A DNA stretch of 40,752 nucleotides from NCBI GenBank assembly GCA_002159075.1, contig LZRT01000004.1, positions 1-40,752 of the forward strand, in the 5' to 3' direction. Below, one piece after another: positions 36,703 through 40,752 of the stretch. Source of the stretch: Bacillus thermozeamaize (GTDB taxonomy: Bacteria; Bacillota; Bacilli; ZCTH02-B2). Position 1 is the stretch's first letter. Every line of letters starts with the position of its first letter. Made by a program: the position numbers and the translations under genes. The notes under the pieces were generated by a model. That model saw nothing but the letters and a program-made list of their open reading frames with translations. It did not search any database and was not told where the DNA came from.

Positions 36703-36737
36703 ACGGAGGGATACACGTTTGGCGTGTATCCCTCCGT
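36703..36737. terminator. Perfect 15-bp hairpin after bceB, without a T-run
   Basis: ACGGAGGGATACACG (36703-36717) and CGTGTATCCCTCCGT (36723-36737) pair without mismatch around TTTGG. The sequence after it is CTTGATCTG, so the U-tract of an intrinsic terminator is missing. It probably ends or protects the bceAB transcript. Confidence 0.6.
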
Positions 36738-36868
36738 CTTGATCTGAAATAGGGCGGATCTTTCCGAGCGGATATCATGGTGAGGAGGATGGATGCCAAA
36801 GCGGATGATTGATGCTAAAATGGATGAGATTGCTAGTCCATATCACGCTGAAAAGGGGGGTCCGAAAG

Positions 36869-37837
36869 ATGAAGCCATTATTGTTCATTGCCAGAAACGC
36901 GCCCCAAGATTCATTATTTGAAATTTTAGAAAACAGATATGAGGCGGAGATCATCCGCTTTGACTTGGCGTGGGAATTATTCTTGCGGAAGGCAGGGAGA
37001 AATAAGGCGGGGCAATTGGATCTGCCCCCGGGCAATCCGCGTACTCAGTGGTTTTCGCTTCACTTGTGGGTGCGGCAGACGTTGGGCGGGCTGACAGATG
37101 CCCTCGTTCAAAAGCAGCGGCCGGTGATCGGCATCATCCGCTCCTGTAGCCCTGCGGCTTTGGAATACGTGATCCGCATGATGTCCATCTATTTTGGAGG
37201 AGTGGGAGTGCTGGATGCGGCTGAAAACGCGGAGGATCCGGTTTTGGAGGAGGTGGAACGGTTTTTGCAAGGGGAAACGGTGGATCGCATCCAGGAAAGA
37301 TGGATCGCCCCCGTTGTCAACGTAACGGATGCCGGCACCCCATTGTTGGAACGCACGAGTAAGACGAAAGGCGGCGGAGCATTTACCTGGCTGACGGGAG
37401 TGCTCGGATCGGACCGGCTTTTTTCGCAAGTATACCGTTTGGCTCCCCATGCTTCAGGCAACCGGCTTCATCATCATTCGGATGTCGATGAGATGTACGT
37501 GGTTTTGGAGGGAACCGGGATCTTGCGGACCAATCACGGCAACGCGTCCCTGAAACCAGGGGATATCGTTGTGAAACCGGCGGGAAGCGGCTTGGCCACC
37601 CAATTTATTGCCGGGGACAACGGGATGACGATCTTGGACATTGAATCTTGGAACGGACCGGATCAGACAGACGTTGTGGGGTATTTGGATCACAGGGAAG
37701 TGTTTTTGCGGGGAAGAGGCCTGAATCATGTCGTGCCCTTGGACAGCTGCCTGCCGGGTGATGACATGATGGCCCATTATAACGATGCCTACGTGAGGGA
37801 AAAAAGCGGGCAGATGCGGTTCGGAGAGGAGGCTTGA
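36869..37837 (+). CDS. Cupin-domain protein with an unrecognised N-terminal domain
   Basis: A 322-residue soluble protein. Residues ~180-270 form a cupin with metal-ligand candidates His201-His203 and Glu208 (LHHHSDVDEMYVVLEGTG) and the second motif KPGDIVVKPAGSG. Residues 1-~170 (MKPLLFIARNAPQDSLFEIL..., GIIRSCSPAALEYVIRMMSIYFGGVGVLD) match nothing I recognise. They may have an alpha/beta fold, since hydrophobic strands alternate with helices. Function is unknown; cupins include isomerases, dioxygenases and sugar-binding regulators. The ATG at 36869 follows AAGGGGGG by 8 bases. The gene is monocistronic, between the bceB hairpin and a convergent hairpin. Confidence 0.7.
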   Translation: MKPLLFIARNAPQDSLFEILENRYEAEIIRFDLAWELFLRKAGRNKAGQLDLPPGNPRTQWFSLHLWVRQTLGGLTDALVQKQRPVIGIIRSCSPAALEYVIRMMSIYFGGVGVLDAAENAEDPVLEEVERFLQGETVDRIQERWIAPVVNVTDAGTPLLERTSKTKGGGAFTWLTGVLGSDRLFSQVYRLAPHASGNRLHHHSDVDEMYVVLEGTGILRTNHGNASLKPGDIVVKPAGSGLATQFIAGDNGMTILDIESWNGPDQTDVVGYLDHREVFLRGRGLNHVVPLDSCLPGDDMMAHYNDAYVREKSGQMRFGEEA

Positions 37838-37924
37838 AAAAGTCCGGCCTGTGGGCAGGCAAACGGTTTTATGCAAGCGGTGATATGCAGAGGAGGGTGT
37901 GAGCAGGGATAGATGGGACGGATA

Positions 37925-37967
37925 GGGGGTGCCGTTTTGCGTGATGAAGGCCGCAAAACGCACCCCC
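37925..37967. terminator. Long hairpin between convergent cupin and aldehyde dehydrogenase genes
   Basis: GGGGGTGCCGTTTTGCG (37925-37941) pairs with CGCAAAACGCACCCCC (37952-37967) apart from one bulged C, around a 10-base loop. It lies after the stop codons of both converging genes but has no T-run on either side. A bidirectional terminator is likely. Confidence 0.6.
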
Positions 37968-38011
37968 GGCAAAATGATTAAATGATTCATTTGAAGATGA
38001 CCATATGCCGA

Positions 38012-39436
38012 CTAGATGGAAAATCCGCCCAGTTTCGTCTCAAGGTATTCTTCAATTCCCTCTTTGCCGCCTTCCCGGCCCAGGCCGCTTTCTTTCATTC
38101 CGCCAAATGGCGCGGCGGCAGCGGTCGGGTTGATGTCATTGATGCCGATGATGCCGAAGTTCAGGCCCTCAAACATCCGCATCGCCCGGCTCAGATCTCG
38201 GGTGTAGACATAGGCGGCCAGGCCGTAGTGCGTGTCGTTGGCCATCTGAAGCACTTGCTCTTCATCCTCGAAGACGATGACCGGCGCGATGGGGCCAAAC
38301 GTCTCTTCCCGGTATATCAGCATCTCTGGCGTCACCCCGGTCAGGACGGTCGGGGCAAAGAAATGGCCGCGCTCCAGTCCGCCTTCCGTCAATCGCTTAC
38401 CGCCCAATGCCAGATGGGCTCCCTTGCTTACCGCGTCCTCCACCTGACGGGTCATTTTGGCCAGCGCCGCTTCGTCGATCAGGGGGCCGATGCGGGTCTC
38501 CTCATCCAGTCCATTGCCCACCTTCATCTTCCGGATGCTGGCGACAAGCGCTTCGGTAAAGGGTTCGACGATGGATTTATGGACAAAGATCCGGTTGGGG
38601 CTGATACAGGCTTGACCGGTGTTGAGCATCTTGACCAGCGAAACGCCTTTGGCGGCGTGAACCGGATCGACATCCTCAAAGACGATAAACGGCGCGTGCC
38701 CGCCCAACTCCATCGACACCCGCTTCATTTGCCGGGCAGCTTTTTCAGCGAGCATTTTGCCCACTTCGGTCGAGCCGGTAAAGGTCAATTTTTTCACTTT
38801 CGGGTTGTTCAGGAATTCCTCGCCGATAGGCACCGGGTTGCTGGTCGGCACGAGGTTGACGACGCCCGCCGGGATGCCTGCTTCTTCGAATACTTTAAAG
38901 GTTTCGATGGCGCAAAGCGGCGTTTGTTCGGCCGGTTTCAAAATGAAGGTGCAGCCGGCTGCCAGCGCGGGCGCCACTTTCCGGGTGATCATCGAGATCG
39001 GGTAATTCCACGGCGTGATCCCGGCTACGACGCCAACGGGCTGGCGGATCGCCAAAAAGCGCTGATCGGCCCGCGGCGCAGGGATCCATTCGCCATAGAC
39101 CCGCTTGGCCTCTTCCGCGTACCAGAGCAGGAAATCGGCTGCATATTGCACTTCATTGCGGGCTGCCCGAAGCGGCTTCCCTTGTTCTTCTGTCATGGTG
39201 CGGGCCAGATGTTCCTTTTTCTTCATCATGATTTCCCAGGCGCGGTAGAGGTATTGCGAACGCTGGTATGCGGTCAGTTTCGACCAAGAGCGGAAGGCTT
39301 CAGACGCGGCATCAATCGCTTTGGCGGCGTCCGCTTGTTGGCCGTCCGCTACTTCGGCGATTGGTTGTCCGGTAGCCGGATTGGTGACCGGATAGGTTTT
39401 TGAGGTGCTGATCCACTCTCCATTGATGTACAGCAT
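38012..39436 (-). CDS. gabD: NAD(P)-dependent aldehyde dehydrogenase, succinate-semialdehyde type
   Basis: A 474-residue aldehyde dehydrogenase. The catalytic Cys is in MLNTGQACISPNRIFV, the general-base Glu in VSMELGGHAPFIVFEDVD, and the cofactor segment is FTGSTEVGKMLAEKAA. GITPWNYPISMITRKVAPALAAGCTFILKPAEQTP supplies the oxyanion Asn, and the C-terminus ends PFGGMKESGLGREGGKEGIEEYLETK, typical of the GabD/SSADH subgroup. The likely reaction is succinate semialdehyde to succinate, though glutarate semialdehyde is also possible. The start is the ATG behind AGGAGGT. No GABA transaminase is adjacent. A palindrome at 39477-39491 overlaps its putative -35. Confidence 0.85.
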   Translation of the reverse strand: MLYINGEWISTSKTYPVTNPATGQPIAEVADGQQADAAKAIDAASEAFRSWSKLTAYQRSQYLYRAWEIMMKKKEHLARTMTEEQGKPLRAARNEVQYAADFLLWYAEEAKRVYGEWIPAPRADQRFLAIRQPVGVVAGITPWNYPISMITRKVAPALAAGCTFILKPAEQTPLCAIETFKVFEEAGIPAGVVNLVPTSNPVPIGEEFLNNPKVKKLTFTGSTEVGKMLAEKAARQMKRVSMELGGHAPFIVFEDVDPVHAAKGVSLVKMLNTGQACISPNRIFVHKSIVEPFTEALVASIRKMKVGNGLDEETRIGPLIDEAALAKMTRQVEDAVSKGAHLALGGKRLTEGGLERGHFFAPTVLTGVTPEMLIYREETFGPIAPVIVFEDEEQVLQMANDTHYGLAAYVYTRDLSRAMRMFEGLNFGIIGINDINPTAAAAPFGGMKESGLGREGGKEGIEEYLETKLGGFSI

Positions 39437-39462
39437 CAGGTGAACCTCCTGTCATCTGTTTG

Positions 39463-39491
39463 ATCATACCCAATCGAAACGGTATCCGTTT
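39463..39491 (-). promoter_or_regulatory. Putative aldehyde dehydrogenase promoter with overlapping palindrome
   Basis: On the minus strand TATGAT (39463-39468) is a good -10. The position 17 bases upstream of it (39486-39491) is the right arm of the perfect palindrome AAACGG-TAT-CCGTTT (39477-39491). A repressor bound there would block the promoter. The -35 hexamer itself is poor. Confidence 0.4.
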
Positions 39492-39555
39492 TTCTATTGT
39501 ACTGCATGAACCATCGTTTGAAAAAGTGAAACCTTCATTCCCGGGAGACAATAAT

Positions 39556-39588
39556 AAAAAGGGCGCCCCACTGGGGGTGGCCCTTTTC
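39556..39588 (-). terminator. Rho-independent terminator after the coiled-coil membrane protein gene
   Basis: Read on the minus strand, AAAAGGGCCACCCCC and GGGGCGCCCTTTTT pair with a small bulge, and T-rich sequence follows. It lies 40 bases after the stop of the minus-strand gene and upstream of the aldehyde dehydrogenase. Confidence 0.75.
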
Positions 39589-39626
39589 ATGTTGGCGTCT
39601 TTACGTCGATGTTTAAGTTGCGGCCT

Positions 39627-40436
39627 TCACGCCGTGAACGTATTGCTGTGGACGCCGCCCCGTGCGCGGATGAGCGCCTCGGACTGGCGGCTGTGCCGTT
39701 CCGTGCGGAAAAGCAGGAGATACGAGGCGATCAGGAAGATGAGAAGATAGGTGACGGCCATGCCGTTATTGAGCGAGGAGTCCTTCCAGCCTGCGTCGGG
39801 ATTTTTGACTTGCTTATTGATCTCTTTGACCGCCTGATAACTGTTGGCTTGCGCTTCCGGAATCACTTTGCCGTTGGAAGGATCCACATAGACCAGCTTA
39901 TGCAGCGTATAGCTGAAATGTTTGATCGAAGCGACGGCATAGGCGATTTCTTTCGGATAGTCCGGTGTTTCCGCCGGCTTGCTCAGTTCGTTTTCCAGGC
40001 TTTCAATCTCTTTTTGCAAGGATTCGACAGCCTTTTTGGCTTCATCCAGTTGTTTGGAGTAGGTTTCCGTGAGCAGGGCTTTGCTCTCCTGGCTAAGGGT
40101 GGCTTGCTGGATGCTGGTCAACTCGTTTTGCACCGATTGCAGTTTCAGTTCGGCCTCACGCAGTTCTTGCCGCTTGGCCTGAAGATCAGCCTGCTTTTGG
40201 GATTGTTTGTCCCGGGCCTCCTGTTCAAGGGCTGTGGTGTCATTGGGCACCACGGTCCATTCGGAGATCTTCACCTGTTCCGGCTCTACCTTATTGGCCT
40301 CTGCGAGGGCCTTTTGTGCGGCTTTGGTCCACAATTCATTGGTCTCAGCTTGCGCAGAGGTTGCCGACATCGTCAATGCAAGTGCCCCAGCCATGCACCA
40401 AACGGATGCTTTGTACAACCACTTTTGAAGTTTCAA
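39627..40436 (-). CDS. Exported coiled-coil protein with C-terminal membrane anchor, function unknown
   Basis: I do not recognise this 269-residue protein. It has a Sec signal peptide (1-30, cleavage after AQA), a region rich in Gln, Glu, Lys and Ala with heptad character (about 67-153, predicted coiled coil), a small ordered part (YPKEIAYAVASIKHFSYTLHKLVYVDPSNG, 160-190), one transmembrane helix near 228-243 and a basic cytoplasmic tail. The topology is thus a mostly extracytoplasmic stalk anchored at its C-terminus. The likely start is TTG at 40436, 9 bases after AGAAGGGGG; the frame is open for 17 more codons upstream without a ribosome-binding site. The gene ends at its own terminator. 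Envelope function is inferred from topology only. Confidence 0.65.
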   Translation of the reverse strand: MKLQKWLYKASVWCMAGALALTMSATSAQAETNELWTKAAQKALAEANKVEPEQVKISEWTVVPNDTTALEQEARDKQSQKQADLQAKRQELREAELKLQSVQNELTSIQQATLSQESKALLTETYSKQLDEAKKAVESLQKEIESLENELSKPAETPDYPKEIAYAVASIKHFSYTLHKLVYVDPSNGKVIPEAQANSYQAVKEINKQVKNPDAGWKDSSLNNGMAVTYLLIFLIASYLLLFRTERHSRQSEALIRARGGVHSNTFTA

Positions 40437-40668
40437 GATGGTGTTCCCCCTTCTGCGTGTGTTCGCTCCAACAATCATCCACCTCATACTATATCATGTC
40501 CGGTAAGGGCAATGAAGGCTTGAGAATGAATTTTTTTCGGCAGGTGCGGCACCTTTTTCCTTTTTTTGTTTTATCATAGTCTCTGAGGCTGCTTGACGAG
40601 AAACCCTTTTTTAAAGTAATATTTTGGTTCATTGTAAAATCAAATGCAACAAAAGAAATAAACAAAAG

Positions 40669-40731
40669 CCATGGTAATTCCGTTATGATTAAGTCGACGA
40701 AAACCTTCATAACAGGAGGAATTACCGATGG
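40669..40731 (+). promoter_or_regulatory. Hairpin that hides the ribosome-binding site and start codon of the last gene
   Basis: CCATGGTAATTCC plus GTTATGA (40669-40688) can pair with TCATAAC (40707-40713) and GGAATTACCGATGG (40718-40731). The Shine-Dalgarno AGGAGG (40714-40719) is partly bulged and partly paired, and the ATG at 40728 is inside the stem. It forms only in RNA that starts upstream of 40669. Confidence 0.65.
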
Positions 40732-40752
40732 CTCACTCCCATGATAACACAA
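40728..40752 (+). CDS. Start of a gene cut by the window edge, possible IS transposase
   Basis: Only the first eight codons are present (MAHSHDNT...). The ATG follows AGGAGGA by 7 bases, a strong start. The protein cannot be identified from this. A transposase is suspected because the start is buried in a hairpin, a known way in which insertion sequences prevent translation from outside transcripts, and because the 130 bases before it are AT-richer than the surroundings. Sequence beyond the window would settle this. Confidence 0.45.

Noticed and set aside
37982-39403. 473-codon open frame on the plus strand opposite the aldehyde dehydrogenase
   Set aside because: No ribosome-binding site and low-complexity FxGxxxF-like composition typical of the reverse strand. 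The minus-strand product is a textbook aldehyde dehydrogenase.
39609-40523. 304-codon frame on the plus strand opposite the coiled-coil protein gene
   Set aside because: Its Phe/Gly/Leu-rich sequence is the antisense image of the coiled coil. The minus strand has the signal peptide, ribosome-binding site and terminator.
40542-40565. AGGTG-CGG-CACCT followed by a T-rich stretch
   Set aside because: A 5-bp stem is too weak to call a terminator, and no plus-strand gene ends there.
40489-40752. 87-codon minus-strand frame at the right edge
   Set aside because: It is antisense to a strong plus-strand start at 40728, has no ribosome-binding site in view and shows no domain.

Overview
The window looks like chromosomal DNA from a Gram-positive, Bacillales-type bacterium. 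The grounds are strong Shine-Dalgarno sequences before nearly every gene, frequent GTG/TTG starts, a Bce-type peptide-sensing module, an ECF sigma factor/ABC operon reminiscent of the Bacillus sigY operon, a CsoR repressor and a FapA/DUF342 protein. A more exact taxon cannot be read from the sequence. All genes are intact except the first, which lacks its 5' end, and the last, which lacks its 3' end.

Region 1 (2-5043) is the distal part of an alicyclic-acid operon: a CoA ligase C-terminus (AliA-like), a FabL-like short-chain dehydrogenase that lacks the usual active-site tyrosine, an acyl-CoA dehydrogenase (AliB-like), a ring-opening BadI/MenB-type hydrolase, a BadH-type hydroxyacyl-CoA dehydrogenase and a BadK-type hydratase. 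Together they cover activation, desaturation, hydration, oxidation and ring cleavage of cyclohexanecarboxylate to pimelyl-CoA. Region 2 (5134-9734) is a complete LivKHMGF-type ABC importer in visibly AT-richer DNA, probably the uptake system for the same acid. Region 3 (9801-11837) is a clear 2,4-dienoyl-CoA reductase (FadH), ended by a terminator.

Region 4 (11946-14207) is a nitrilase/GNAT/GNAT operon. Region 5 (14366-20443) is a six-gene operon: ABC ATPase, permease carrying a large M1-peptidase-like outer domain without a zinc motif, second permease, ECF sigma factor, membrane protein with a cytoplasmic N-terminus (possible anti-sigma) and second ABC ATPase. An ECF-like promoter stands before it. 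This is the least conventional system in the window.

Region 6 (20593-31873) holds housekeeping and single genes: TrmH, an FmdB zinc ribbon, CsoR, Jag_N-FapA, an orphan TrpX-like binding protein, cardiolipin synthase, beta-carbonic anhydrase, glycerol kinase and Tex. Region 7 (32042-36696) is a complete BceRSAB module with a recognisable BceR-type operator in front of bceA. Region 8 (36869-40436) holds a cupin protein with an unrecognised N-terminal domain, a succinate-semialdehyde-type aldehyde dehydrogenase and an exported coiled-coil membrane protein. At the right edge a new gene begins whose ribosome-binding site and start codon lie inside a strong hairpin, an arrangement typical of insertion-sequence transposases.

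No tRNA, rRNA or CRISPR array was seen by eye.
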